Below are positions 47,493-60,800 of a stretch of DNA of 64,000 bases, piece by piece; position 1 is the first letter of the stretch; each line of letters opens with the position of its first letter. Location: positions 1-64,000 of the forward strand of contig JAVTVJ010000859.1 of NCBI GenBank assembly GCA_034509425.1, in the 5' to 3' direction. Source of the DNA: Eopsaltria australis. Its lineage: Eukaryota; Chordata; Aves; Passeriformes; Petroicidae. The notes beneath the pieces were generated by a model, which was not told where the DNA came from, made no database searches, and saw only the letters and a program-made list of their open reading frames with translations. The position numbers were made by a program, and so were the translations under genes.

Positions 47493-49209
47493 GCATAGAA
47501 GCAAACAGCAGTGTCATGGAGACATGGGCACCTCATTTTGGGACATAAACAACTTCCCAAGGAGCAGGACAATGGCAGTGGCTCAGCACTGGTCGTGTTA
47601 CTTTGCAGAAAAAATTCAAGCTTATTATGGCCATAAACTCAAACTTCTTCTGGTTGTGAGAACCAGTTCCAAGTTTTGGAAGGGGTGAAGAGAAGACATT
47701 CAGGGTGTTGCTGTAGGGGAGATGTGCCTGATTCCTGGTAGCTGTTGCTGGGATGAGAGAGGTGCCAGTGGCTCAGAGAACCATGGGCAGGATGGAGGTA
47801 AAAAACTGAAGTTCCTGATGCTCCTCAGCCCTTTCCACCCAAGGTGTTGTCCTTCCCTCCATCACTGATACAGTGAAGCATCATCCTGTGTGGGTACCCT
47901 TGAATCCCAAAGTCTTAGGTGAGTAGCAAGTAACTCTTGTGCTGTTTAATGCCAAACTGATTTTTACAGCCTAGTTGTTCATTGTTCCCAGTGCCAGCAC
48001 AAGTTTTCTGCTGGGACCACTGATTTATTGTGGTTTCTGTCACTGTAAGAGGCAGGTGAGGTGGCAGTGCCTGTTGTTTTGACATCAACTGCAAAGTTTG
48101 TCTCATTTCTGAGGTATTTTCTTGGAAAAGAAGTTGAAACCTGGAGCCAAATACAGTGGAGACATCAACTATTGCCATCCAGCCACTGCACCTGGGCTGA
48201 AAAGTGATTATTGTAAGGTAGCTATTCTGTACAATAAAGGCTGACGTGAAGTTAAATTAAAATAAATACACTGTCAGCTTTAGATTTAGTTCTGGGGTTG
48301 GAATATCTAAGAAGCACAAATAGTTCTTCATATATGCCAAGAACTCCTCAGCAACATTGTAAAATAAAATAAGGTGTTTTCTTAAGACTCCAGATGATCC
48401 ATAACCCACCATATCTTAGGGAAATATGCTGTAAAGATTAATTAGCATCACTGCTTACTGCTCTTACTATTTTTAAGACACTTTGCTCTTTCTCTATTTA
48501 AAAAGAAAATGGACTATGACTAAAGATGCCTTTTAGATCCTTGATCATCTACTGAAAGAATCACAGATAACTCTTATGGTCTCCTCTCTCTGTCCCGCAG
48601 ACACATCAGTATTCTAAGTTTAAAAAAACCAAAACAGTTTATTGCCCTGCCTTGAGGCTACTGTGGGATTCAGCATCTCTTGTTAGGTAGGAGATGTGGG
48701 ATTATATCTTAGATAGAGGGAAATTGAGTTTCTCCTCATAAGAATGCTGATTATTGAGGTCTTGAACAGGAGAAAAGAGATGTGATCATATTTTTAGCTG
48801 TACCTTGTCAGTGGTATCTCCTAGGAAAACTTCACCCAGGATTGAGACTGTTTCAAGGGGGATGGAGATGGGAAATGTGTGAACACCAAAGAGCTGTGAT
48901 GGGAAGAAAAGGGCTGAACTGCCCTGTGGCATCAGGCACACCAAATATACTCAGAAAGGACCCCCTGTGCATGTGAAAACAGATGACATGGGGAACTTCA
49001 TGAATATCAGGTGCTTGTGAGGTTGGGCAGAGGCTTCTGGTGCTGCTGTGTGATCGTGTTCACTGGTGTGACTCCAGCTCCCTCAGCTCTGAAAATCCAA
49101 AGTTCACCAGTACCAAAATAAAATCTAATCCCCCCACCCTCTGCTCCAAGGCACAGGTGGCTGCACCCAAACCATTCCTGATGCAGAGGGCTGAAATTAA
49201 ACCACCAAA

Positions 49210-49259
49210 ATCTCAGACTGGTCACACTCCAGCCAAAGGAAATGTGACCGGTCTGAGAT
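49210..49259. repeat. Inverted repeat: 17-bp stem with one mismatch, 16-nt loop
   Basis: ATCTCAGACTGGTCACA (49210-49226) pairs with TGTGACCGGTCTGAGAT (49243-49259); the single mismatch would be a U-G wobble in RNA transcribed from the + strand. It lies in intron K-L. Confidence 0.93.
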
Positions 49260-50126
49260 GGTTGATGTAATTTTCCATCTTCAGAGAAAGTTGGAAACTG
49301 GTCTAGGTTTCTTCACTGGTTTTGTTTAAATCACAGTGAATTTTTTTCCAAAATCTGTTTGGTTGCATTTAATAGAGTGTAATATGAAGTGATACTGTTG
49401 CTAGAAGGTACCGCTGTTATTGTGGTGATGGACCTTCACTCTAGGTTAAAATTCCAAACCCAGTGACTCATTTGAGATACAAGAAGAGTAAAAGCTGGAG
49501 GTTTTAAATTTTTTTCTTCCTTCCCTGAAAGTGAAATAATTGTTCTTACAAAACACTCTCTTTTTGAACTGAGTTTAGAAGTTTGCAGAGTCCTGCTGGT
49601 GACAGGCCAGCTTTGAGAAAAGTCCTGGCACTGTGGGTGCCTGTGCAGGGCTGGAGTTGATTAGGGGGCTGGGAGGATGCCCAGACAGGGCCACACTGGT
49701 GTTGCAGGGTTGGGTTTTCTTGTTTTGCTCATTTCCCAGCTATTCTGGCAGCTCAGACAAACACCATCACACTGGTGAAGGGACAGGACAGCAATGTTGG
49801 TGGAAATTGGTCAGCAGGATGCTTTCTGCCCCTGGTTGTCCCAGCAGCCAGCAGGGAAGGGTGTAGGAGAGCTTAAGGAGAGCTTTGCCACCAAACTCCT
49901 GCATAGGGGTTAAATAACTCCTTGATTTTGCTGATCAAGGCACCTGATGAGTTGTGAATGAGTGTGGCAGCTCCCCAGGCATTTGATGTTTTTGAAAACC
50001 CACTTTTGGCTTCCTGACATCAGGTGTCAGAGGCCAGTGCCCCTCAGTTTGTGTGGGGACAGAGGCAGGAGAAGATGTGGGTGAGCAGTAGGAAGGGCTC
50101 ACTCAGAAACTGTCTTTTCATAACAT

Positions 50127-50385
50127 TTTAAAATAGTTTGAGTTGGAAGGGACCTTAAAGATCATCCAGTTCCAGCCCCTGCCAAGGGCAGGGACACCTC
50201 CCACTATCCCAGGTTGCTCCAAGCCCTGTCCAGCCTGGCCTTGGGCACTTTCAGGGATCCAGGGGCAGCCTCAGCTTCTCTGGGCAACCTGTGCCAGGGC
50301 CTCACCATCCTCGCAGTAAAGAATTTCTTCCTCATATCCAATCTAAATCTGTCCTCTGTCAGTGTTTGGTGTCCCTAATTGGACT
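50127..50385 (-). repeat. CR1 LINE 3' fragment
   Basis: Antisense CR1: GAGTTGGAAGGGACCTTAAA, CACTATCCCAGGTTGCTCCA, TTCTCTGGGCAACCTGTGCC and TTCTTCCTCATATCCAATCT. Confidence 0.94.
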
Positions 50386-51559
50386 TTCTTGAAGAGTGGT
50401 TTGAGTAATGTTTCCAAGGGCCCAATGATAAATTAAATTTTGCTTCCAGTAAATAACCTATCCAAGCAACTCCAACTAAGGCCATTTTGCAGAGTCCTCT
50501 GCAGCACTAAGTGAAGCCCTTGCCTGAACATGATTAATCCTGTAAGGTTTTCAAAATGCTAGCAAATCCTCAGGTTGCTGGATTTAGAGGGGGGGAAAAA
50601 AAAACCAACCCAGAGAAAACCAAACACACACAAACTCATTGGTCATTTCAGTATGACCTAGTTAATTTTTCATTTCTGATGAACTGCATTCATGGGTGCT
50701 GGATGAACTTCATGTTCATCATACTGAAATCATTTGCAGGCCCCCAAGGAATTAAGAACAGGCGTTAGGTAAAGAGCTAAATTAGATGAAAACCAATCCA
50801 GACTCACTGTGGGATCATTCATGTGCATACAATGCAGAGTGTTCAAACACACGGTCTGGTGCTGTTAGGAGATTTGTTTTCCTTGTGTTTATCTCCCTAT
50901 GCCAAGCGTAGGCTATTAAAGCTTGGATTCCCTGAGCCAATAGCAGGAATCATTTTTATTCTCAGTGACTTTGGATTAAAAGGATTGGCACATGTGTTCT
51001 GTTGTACGGAGTGGACACACACTGGGCTCCAGGCACACCTCCTGCAAACTCTTTTTGTGGAGACTTCATTACTATTCTGTTAATACAGTCAAGGCACACA
51101 GCTCTCAGGCTCTTAAGCACATTGCTGACCTCAAATGTGTGAGTTTCTCCTTCAGTGTTCACTGTGTGCTGGTGCACGTGACACTGTACCTGGCTGTGCC
51201 TTCAGAACTATTTCTGTTTTCATTTTTTTATTAAATTGATCCATGATAGATGCAGTCTGTGGAATCAGCTTTGGGTGAGAGGGTCTGTCACAAAGACAGA
51301 ATTGCTGGTTAGCAGATTTTTGAGGTTGAACAGCAGCATTAATGCAGTTACCTTACCAGACTCAGGTGTTCTCTATCACATGGCAACAGTGATCCATTCT
51401 GGGACCTCTCCTCATTGCATCCAGCACTCATCCTGTGCCACCAGGACAGAAACAGGCACCTGCAAGCTTCTCCTGCCTGTGCAGCACCTAGGGCCATATT
51501 CAGTGTGGTCAAGGACTGCTTTTAAACCCATCATTGTTGTTGGTTTTGTCTCCCCACAG

Positions 51560-51669
51560 GTTCTCAGCATGGTGATCAATGCAGCTTACAAGCCAGGGAG
51601 TGTTTTACGAGAACTGCAGCTTGTGGAAGACCCTCAGTGGAATTTCCAGGAGGAAACACTTAAAGCAAA
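51560..51669 (+). CDS. SFMBT2: SFMBT2 exon L: middle of SLED-type domain
   Basis: The acceptor is GTCTCCCCACAG and the donor GCA-AA|GTAAGT. It encodes [20 protein letters not shown], then [24 protein letters not shown]-(x)-VLRELQL is strongly conserved in SFMBT1 and SFMBT2. Length is 110 nt, phase 0 to phase 2. It is followed by the 6.0 kb intron L-M. Confidence 0.96.
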
Positions 51670-54600
51670 GTAAGTCTTCAACATGTGTTCTTTTATTAGG
51701 GATGTTTTAGAAAGGGAACTGACTAGGGGGGAAAAAAAAGATAAGAAAAGGGGTTTTTTTTCTCCATTGTGAGAGTTTTACTTTTCTAATTATCGTTTTG
51801 CTTCATTGAATTATTTGACTCATTTCATAGCAACTTCAGAAATGAAATATTCACCTGAACGGTTCATTTCTATTGTCTTTCTCCAAGCAGCCATCCAGTT
51901 TTTGATGAAGTGAAGTCCTGAGTTTTATGATAAGCTGTTCTTAGAAGCTTGACTATTACTGAATGAACTCAATTCCTGGCTTTTCTAAATGGAGGAGTAT
52001 TGCTGCTTTTAAATTAGAGCCTGTCAGGCTGATGCAGAAAAACCTGGTGAGAATGAATGGCACCAAAAAAAGTTCAAACAAATTAGCAGGGACACATTTT
52101 TTAGCAGGAGTGTGATTAGGGCAAAGTAGTTACAGATCAGAGATTCAGGTCAAGATTTGATGCCTTACTAGAACATATTCTTCAATTCTCTTCTAAATAG
52201 CACCAAAGAATACTGAATTCCTTCTTCCAACGTTAAAATCTACCTATTTATGTCTTCTTTATGGAATGGGCACTATACTTAGGCTGTATCTCAACAACCA
52301 TTGTCTCTCTGAAAGGAGTCTCACCTGAGCTCTCTCCAGAGTCCTTCTGAAGAATAATTCTTCCCACTTGAAGATGGATGTCAACAAATAGTTCTTTGAA
52401 GACAGCTCTCTTTGTTGACTAATGGTCACCTTGACTTTCTAAATACTGTAGTTAAATGCAGTGAATCTCACCCTTTGTACTGAACTCTGTAAATCCTTTT
52501 CAAAGAAATGCAATTTTCTCTTGGTTATTTGATACGAGTAGCTGCCTAACACAGCACTATTGATGGCTACTGTATTTGATCTTTGCCCATGCAGATACTG
52601 CACAGAGTTCATCTGTTCTCTGGTTGAGAGAGAGAGCTGAGAAACTTCTATTCTGCACACACTTAAGCTGTTTTTCTGAAGGAGAATTGAGAACTGAAAT
52701 GAAAATCTACTAGAAACATCCTATTTTTAATTTGCTTCTTTCACCCGTGAGGAAAGTCAGGCTTTTGTGTTTGTCAGTGGATGGAAATCTAAAAGTCAGC
52801 CTCACACATGCAGACTTCAGTTAAAAATGGGTCTTTGTCCATGACCTGGTTTTCAGTGATTCCAGAATCCACATCTTGTGCTACAAATATCAGATAATTC
52901 ACTCCTGCAGGTACTTAGCAGTTGTGGAATCAAGCTGCAATGCCCCATCTTAACCTCCTCTCCTGCAAAGAACTGATCTTACAGGTGTAGAGGAGGCTGC
53001 TTTTCTCACTGTCCCAAAGGCCAGGTTTTGCACTGCCAGGAGTGCATTCTCTCAGTCCTGGGGCAGCCTGCATTTAGTTCACTCTGTTGTCATGAGTGCC
53101 CACTGTGGAATCAATTGTGCTCACCTTGCAAAGAAGATAAAGCAATTTAGATTGTCCAGAGAGATGTGTTTGCAGTGGGTGATGGCAGCCGTTTCCCGTC
53201 AGCGCTGCTGGCTCTGTGTGAGAGGAGTCAAACCTGATTTACTGGTGATGATGAGTTAGAAATGTCAGGCTTGATCCTCTTGAGTTCCCATGAGGGCCAG
53301 TTGAAGCTGTTGGCGTTCAACCCTCATAGTTTTGATGCTCTTAAGTTCAGTGCCTACATCTCAATTTGCCTTCCCCATTTCACATAAAATGCTTAAGGGG
53401 CTTTATGCTTTTCAAGGGTTTTCATTTCTAAGGGCTGATAGTGGGGCTGTTTGGACTTACCCATTCCTGCAGGGCTTTGGTCATAAACAAAAACAGTGTG
53501 TGCAGAGTTATCTCCTGGGTCTTGTATGAAGCCCAGTTGATCAAAATAATAAAGATGAGTTTTCCTGGACTCCTTCATGAAATGAAATTCTGAGAGCTGC
53601 TCAAATCCAGTAGCTGAACTCTAAGAATATTTACCCCTGTGCCAGACATCATTGCTTATTTATGAGGCTGCATTTCAAAGAAAGCCTTTTCTCTGCAGCT
53701 GCTTTAGAAGATTGCCTTCCACTTGTGACAGGTGAGGCTGAGGGGTTGGAAATCTTCTTTGCCTCAGCCTTTGCTAGGGAGGGTTGCTCTCAGGCCTCCC
53801 AGGGCCCTGATCCCCACTGGAAAGGGAAAAGAATCTGATGACACTGGAAGCAAACTGGATGTGCACAAGTGCATGGAAGCAGTTGGGATGCAGCCAACTC
53901 TGCCTGGGAGAGCTGGCCAATGTCATTGCCAAGGCCACTTGCTGGCATGTTTGGAAGTTGATGAGGATGAGGGAAGAATCCTAATGTCTGGAAAAAGGCA
54001 GTTATCACACCCCTCCTCAGGAAGGGTGAAGAGGAGGATCAGCCTGTCAGCTTAACTTTCTGGAAAGGTTATTAGCCAAATCCTCTTGGAGGCTGTTTCT
54101 GAGAACATGCAGGACCAGAAGGGGACTGGCAAGAGCCAAAGGGTGGGTTGTGCCTGATGTGATGAGGTAACTGCTTTGGGGTTAAGTTAAAAACAGTAGA
54201 AATTAATTTATGTTCATTTTGAGCAAGGCTTTCCAAATCAGGACCAGTGGAATGACTTAAAGGCTTTCTTTTCTGTAATCAGGAGGAGACTTAATGAGAC
54301 AAAGGCCTTACAACCAGAGCCCTTTCTGAATCCTGTCTTCAAGAGTACAAAGTGCCACTGGATGATTAAATAGCTTTGAAGGAAGTTAACTCCTATGTTT
54401 GGCAGACTTTAAGGTAGACAGACAAAACAGAAATTTCTTACAAAAGAATATAAAGGAGTTTTTAGACCGCCAAAAGGAAATTGAGGCTTTTATCTACTGA
54501 GTTGTTCAAATTAGCCTCAAGAATTGTCAGAATGCCTTAGAATGGGACTTCTGAAAATGAGGTTCTCAATGTTCTTGCTGATTGAAGTTTCTTCTGCACA

Positions 54601-57600
54601 AGACTTTCTGTGTCATCACACAGCAGTCCCTAACTGGAGCTCCTGGAAGACACTGTGTTCTCAGGAGCCTCTTAATCTATTTTAGGGAGCTTCAGCAGAA
54701 GATTTCTACTGCAAAGTGCTGTTCATTTAATATTTTTGCTCATGGATCAGCAAGTGTATTTTTCATGGAAATAGTTCCAGCCTGAAGGTTTTCTTCAGGT
54801 TTGGGATCTGACAGCAGGGAAGGGGGAAGAGAAAAGAAAGATTCCTTTGGTTTTAGCTGAAAAAAACCCTTTTTTAAATAAAAAAGAACAGTGGTTTCTA
54901 AGAAAACTGAAAATATTATCCTTGACATAGCAATTATCCAAGTCTCCAGTGCTTGCAGATACTTGCTTCTTACAAGTGATTGAGAAGATAGGAGCCCTGG
55001 TGTACAAACATAACTAGGAGTATCAGTAGTTGGTAACTCCTTGAGAGATGCTGATGGAAAAGGTTTTCTGACAAAGGATCTCCTTCCACATGTCTCTCCT
55101 GGAAACAGCTCAGATTACATTTGGTGGTGCCTGTGTTAAAAATCTTTAGTGTGTGAGGAATATGGAAAATATTAGTACAACCTGGTTTATAGTTGAAAGA
55201 GGTGCTGCCAAGACCAAAATGATGTAAAAAATATTGCTGTGGCCAGTACTAACACATTCTGAGTTATTGAGACTGATTGCTGCAGTCTTGGAGATCTCCA
55301 TTTTGCCATCCTCTCTGTTAATTAAAATGTGTGTTGCATTCAAAGCAGACTATGAAATCAGTCAGTTGTTCATTTTCCTAGTTTCATCTTTCCCTTTCAG
55401 CAGGCACTGTAGTACAATGGGTCCTTCCTGGGCAGCCAAACACAATGGGAAGCACACAGTTAGAAAAAGTCAGCCATCCTTGAATAATACCCATCAGGCA
55501 GCTTTCTTAGCTTACAAGAAAGATCAAGAGGCAATTTGATTAGAGTGCTTTTGCGGGGAAACAAAACCAGATGCAGTCTTCTCATCCTAGTGGTGAAAGT
55601 CAGAACAAGGACAAATAAATGTGAGTTAAATTCAGATGCACCCAGACGTAAAATGAGGTGTAGGCACGTGAGATGTAGGTACAGGTGCTCCCTGGCCATG
55701 ATTCTTCCAGAGTGGAGGCCCTTGAGGCTGGTGCTTGTCTGGAAGTGCTGGTTTAGTCCAAGCAGAGTTATTTGGGTCCAGGTGAAAGCAGCACAGTGAA
55801 ATCCTGCAGCCTGTCACAAACTCACTGACCCAACGATCCAGGCTGTCGTTAAACTTAATGGCTCCTGCAGAAGTAATAAGTGCAGGAGTCTTTTCAAGCA
55901 CATTGAAAAGAAATATAAAACTTTTATAAGTAGATGCATTTAAATGCCTGTGGCATTTGGTCTTTTAGGTATTAAGTATTGGCAAACCCTCTTCATCCAG
56001 CCTGCCTCTGCAGCTGCTTCATGGGGAAGCTGGGATTATAACTGAAAGGAGCACTTCTACCTTTTACATCATCTGTCCAGGTCTTTAAGGGTGTGTGAAA
56101 AGTTGGCTCATTAAATCATTCATGCATTCAGGTGAATGAATCCAGGATTGTCTTGGCACCAAATGGGGTATCAGATCCTGGCATCTTGCAGGAATGCTCA
56201 TTTAGTTTTTATGCTGAGGTGATCATTTGGATTGCAACCTGAGGATGGTTGGACTGTGCTGTTCTCAGAACCAAGTTTCACTGGGGTTTCCTCCTTATAA
56301 CACTTGATGTGCCACAGTTTCAAACCCTTTTCCCACACCCCTTAGTTTCAGAGGGAGCTTTCTGAATGTTTTTAACTCTTTGGTCACATCTTTATTTCAC
56401 CACCTCTTCCTCTTCCTCTCCCGTATCTATCAGCAGCTGCTAGGAAACTGCGGATCTTTATACACTGACAAATGCTTTGTCTCATTTTTCCTGGTGACTG
56501 TATCTTTGTCTTTCCTTGCCTCCCATCCAGTAATCTTTCTTCCACGGTTGTTCCCTCTTTTTCTTTCGTGTGTGTTACTTTTCCCTCCTCTGAGCACATT
56601 TGTAATGCCTCAACACCGGGCGTTCACGTGGTTGTCTCTCATGTTGCATTCCTCGGGATGCGTAAGAGATGTTTTAAAAACCTTATCTCACTGTTTACAA
56701 CAGCTTGCTGCTGCTGTTTAATAAATTACGGGGATAATTGGTTTTCCAGGGTTCACATCTACCATGTAGTACAGCAGGGATGTAACTGTATCTTTCTCAG
56801 CCATTTATCGCTCCGAAACACTTCGTATGAAACACCGACATAAATGTTTTAGTGGCGTAGCAAATTTAAGACAAACCTTTCATTGCAGGTTTCTGCTCCA
56901 AGTGTTCCCTGTAGGAATCAGTTTTTAGGGCCTGTTGCTGCAGCCCTGTTAAATAATTCCAGACTCCTGATGGGTTCCTCAGGTTTTGCAGTGCCCACGT
57001 CTCAGAGTGGTGAAGTCATCTGGCCCCAGGGTGGCAGAGACTGTTTTTTCACCCAGATGCTTTTTCACAATGAGTGTGTGTCCTTGATAGCCACAGCTGG
57101 CACCATGAGTCTTGGGGATTGTTGGGAGCTGGAATGTGATATGGGAGCAGGAAAGATGGCAATGGAGAAAACCAAAAGTGCACTGGAGGCTTGCAGAGTT
57201 CAGTCCAAACACAGGGTGGTGACCAGAAAGCTCTGCAAGGTGTATAAGCATGTGATCATGGGGTCAGTATTTGAAGAGAGACTACATCCCTCTCCCAGAA
57301 ACTTTGCATGAGTTCACAATAAGGGCTTGCTGTCCTGTGTAGAATCCTCATTCAGCCTACTGAGGTTTTTTTCCTTCTCTTACCATATCTACAGATATAT
57401 CCAGTGTGCACATGCATTCCTTCTCAAATCATATCCACACCTTCAATTTATTTCACCCTTTCCTTCCCCAAGTCCATCTGAAACGGACTTAAAAACGTAG
57501 ACCTGTTCTGCCTGCATTCCCAAGAGAGACACTCTCCCAAAAGTCCCCAGGGAGGATCTCTCCCTAGCAGGGGAGAGTCTGGTCTGTAGCAGCACAGGAT

Positions 57601-57641
57601 TTTTCTGGGTGGGTGATGTGGGGTCCTGTACTCCTCCCTAG
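51670..57641 (+). other. SFMBT2: Intron L-M (6.0 kb)
   Basis: It contains a CR1 reverse-transcriptase-region fragment (53725-54165) and a CpG-retaining, AT-rich block at about 56440-56880. Open frames such as 56883-57311 lack splice context or recognisable similarity and are read as chance. Confidence 0.85.
53725..54165 (+). repeat. CR1 LINE ORF2 (reverse-transcriptase region) fragment
   Basis: TTCTTTGCCTCAGCCTTTGC, TCATTGCCAAGGCCACTTGC, CAGCCTGTCAGCTTAACTTT and GTTGTGCCTGATGTGATGAG parallel internal CR1 ORF2 sequence rather than the common 3' tail. The reading frame is broken by indels, so it is dead. It is the only internal-body CR1 piece I recognise here. Confidence 0.75.
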
Positions 57642-57817
57642 GTACAGAGGGAAGACGTACAGGGCGACCGTGAAGATCGTGCGGACGTCGGACCAGGTGG
57701 CCGATTTCTGCAGGAGGGTCTGTGCCAAGCTCGAGTGCTGCCCCAACCTCTTCAGCCCTGTGCTGGTGGCTGAAGTCTGCCCTGAGAACTGCTCCATCCA
57801 CACCAAAACCAAGTACA
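57642..57817 (+). CDS. SFMBT2: SFMBT2 exon M: end of SLED-type domain
   Basis: The acceptor is TACTCCTCCCTAG and the donor TAC-A|GTGAGT. It reads [20 protein letters not shown], then [19 protein letters not shown], then [19 protein letters not shown]. It is Cys-rich (C-x-x-x-C-x-x-x-x-CC and C-x-x-x-C), as in the family. Base use is unlike the flanks: GC-rich third positions and several CpGs (ACGTACAGGGCGACCGTG) within AT-rich intron. Length is 176 nt, phase 2 to phase 1. Confidence 0.96.
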
Positions 57818-60800
57818 GTGAGTATTGGAAAAATCCCTCTTGGTGCTGGCTGGGGACCAGAGAAGTGGGTGGGAGATGGTGTGTGGTGAAGAGCAGGAAT
57901 TGTGTGATACTTCAATACTGATTGGGATTCATCTCATCCTGGAGCAGTTATTTAATCATGAGGTCAACACAGGTTCCTTTAGAATCCTGTACTAGAAAAC
58001 TGTCCATCTCACTCCCTCCTAGTACCTCTGTTTGCAAATCATCACTTTTTGGATGATTTTGGATCACTTTTTCTTCATATCTAAAGTTTACACCAGCAGC
58101 ACGTAAAAGGAACCGGCAGTGGGAAGCTGAGATTTAAACTTGCTACATTTGAGACAGCTTTGTTAGGTGAGATGAATCCTCTTGGTAAAGAGTTTCTGGA
58201 TACACACCAGCACAGGCCAGTATCATAGTGCTGAGGTGCTGGAAGGTTTGGGAACACTGACTCTCTCCTCAGATTCTTTAATATCAAAACATGATCCTGC
58301 CTGTTCAGCAAGGCTGTTGTTAGTGTTCAACACTTTTTGTTGTCAATATCACTGGAATTATTGGCTCTTAAAGAGGTCAGGAAAGTGGAATTGAGTGCTG
58401 TGCATCTTCCACAGATGTTGCAAAAAGAGGTATAATTGATTTAAAGCAATTCTCTTGTGTTTGGTGCCAGAGTAGAAGGAGGAATAAGCTCAGGGGGATA
58501 CTGAAGATCATTGAGGATGGGTTTCTTTACAAGTTTACACCTGACCTGGAGTCCTGTCTCCCACTGGTAGCAGATGGAGAGCTGAGGAGTGCAGCTGGGT
58601 GAGCTCCAGCTGAGGTTGTCCCATCTCAAAGTTGATGGGTTTATATGGCTGGATGAATTTTTCCTCAAAACTCCATTGATTTGCTGAAAGGCTCAGTCCA
58701 GTTACGAATTTCAGCATGGGTGCCAAGGGCCATTTTAGGTGTCCTGGGATACCCATGATTAAGGACAGAGTGTCTTTCATCCCCAGGGTGTGTCAAAAGG
58801 CTTTTAATACAAACATCTAACGTAAGGTCAGGGGACTCTCACATCCCTGATTTCAAACTGGGCCACAAAATAGTTGAAAGTAGTAAAAACCCATTCCTTT
58901 GTACATGATTGAGGATAGCTGGCCCTCTCCCCTCTCTGCTGAAAACATTAGCAAGTGGAAGGGTGTCTGAGACTGTTACCTCACACAGAACTGCACTGGA
59001 TCAAATCTGGAATTTGTTGGCCTCTGTCCCTCTAAATCACTACTCAGCTCTGCCTAAACATATATTATTAAATTCTGAAGTCTTCATTCATCATCAATAA
59101 ATCTGGATACATAAGAGCTGTAGCACTCTGTGCTAGTCCAATGTGACATACTTGTGCTGTACATTTTTTTTCCAAATCAGTGTATTTTAAAGTTTGAATT
59201 AGAGTACAGTCCTGAACCTGTAGCAAGGAGCAAGCCAAGGTTCCCTTCTTCTGGTAGTTAAAAGTTTTTGATGGGCATTGTGCTTCATTTCTCCAGCTTA
59301 TTACTATGGGAAGAGGAAAAAAATCATTAAGCCACCGATTGGGGAAAATAACAACATGAAAAGTGGCCATGTCAAACCAGCCAGACGCAGAAAGAGGCGG
59401 AAATCCATCTTTGTGCAGAAGAAAAGGAGGTCTTCAGCTGTGGATTCCAATGCTGCAGGCTCTGCAGAGGTTTGTGTTGCCCTGGGATAAATCAGCAAAA
59501 ACCCCTTGGTGCCTTCATCTTGTCCCCCATTCTGCATTTTGCTTTTGGGGGACTTTTTAGCACACCTGAACACTTCTAGTTTCTATTCTGCATCCTTCCT
59601 TGCTTCTCTGTTCCTCTAAGGTCAGACTGGTTTTATTGGGGCACTTTGGGGTTTGCCTTGTCCATTTCAGAGGTAGCAAGCAGATTTTTTGCTCCCACCT
59701 TCCCAATGCTCCCTGGCTGCCTAAAATCTCTTTATTTTATTTCCTTCCTTGAAAGCAGGCAGAGGAGCCTGTTGGGTGCTTTGCACAGCATTCAGCAGAG
59801 TGAAGGAGCTCTGTGATCCATGTCTAATATCTCCAAATATTTTAATAAATAATAACTCATAGCCATTGTGGTTTCAAGGAATTTTTTTTTTCATTAACTA
59901 CCTGTAATATTTTTGGCTCCCAACATCAAGCCTTAGCATACAAGCAAATGGTTTGTGTCCAAATATGTGGAATTTGAGGGCTCAAGTCTTTCCAGTCTGC
60001 TGTGTGATACAGCAGGGTCTGAGCCTCAGCAAAGATTCATGTCCAAATTAAACCTGGAATAGACTTAGCTCTGTGTGGGCTGTTTCTGGGGGCTTTTCCC
60101 ATGGTGACAATAACAGAGCTCATGTGTGATTTCACTTCTCAGCTGAGTGCCAGTGATTGCTGCTTTGTTCAACGTGAAATAAAACCGGTTTACTTAAATT
60201 CCCTCTGCTTCAGCTAGAGTAGGATATTTTATTCAGTGTTCAGTTGATTGCCTGCATCTTCATGGCTTGCTCCTCATTTAGTTGTAATTCTGCTTCATTT
60301 CCTTAGATTTTACCTGCTTCAAAGGAGTTTACACTTACATTAAGCCTAAATCAACCATTAGCAAAGTTTTTCAACCTTGCAGCCAGTACAACTATCTTTG
60401 TCTAAATTGCTCTTTCACTCAATACCTGAGCATATGGCTTTGGGTGCCTGCTCACACTCAGATCAGAGATAAGCTGTCAAAGCCATTTGGGCAACTTACA
60501 TGTGTATAAAGTTCAAAATGCACAGTTTCCATCAGCTGGGGAGTGCTTGCAAGCCCTTTGTGACAGAAATAACAAGAATCTGGTATAGTACTTCAGATGG
60601 ACCTTTGGGCTTCACGTCCAGCAGTTCAGTGTTGGGCTGAAAGCAGGGAAGTCTGGATGAAATCCTCTGTCCTGAGTTTTGCAGAAATGTCACTAAAAGA
60701 GTGATACCTTGAACATCCAGACATTTTCAAAAGGCACCAAAATTTCCCCTTTTTAGGACCCATAAAACCCAAACCAATTTGAAGCAATGTGAAGGTTTAA

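Larger units (their letters stand above)
46735..51559 (+). other. SFMBT2: Intron K-L (4.8 kb)
   Basis: It contains a solo-LTR-like element on the minus strand (about 46955-47492), a hairpin-forming inverted repeat (49210-49259) and a CR1 fragment (50127-50385). The rest is unassigned. Confidence 0.85.

Noticed and set aside
56883..57311. 142-codon + strand open frame before exon M
   Set aside because: No similarity to SFMBT2 and not in phase with a usable splice chain to exon M; treated as chance.
58441..58780. Minus-strand open frames resembling a possible processed pseudogene
   Set aside because: No known protein is recognisable and no poly(A) tail or target-site duplication is visible.
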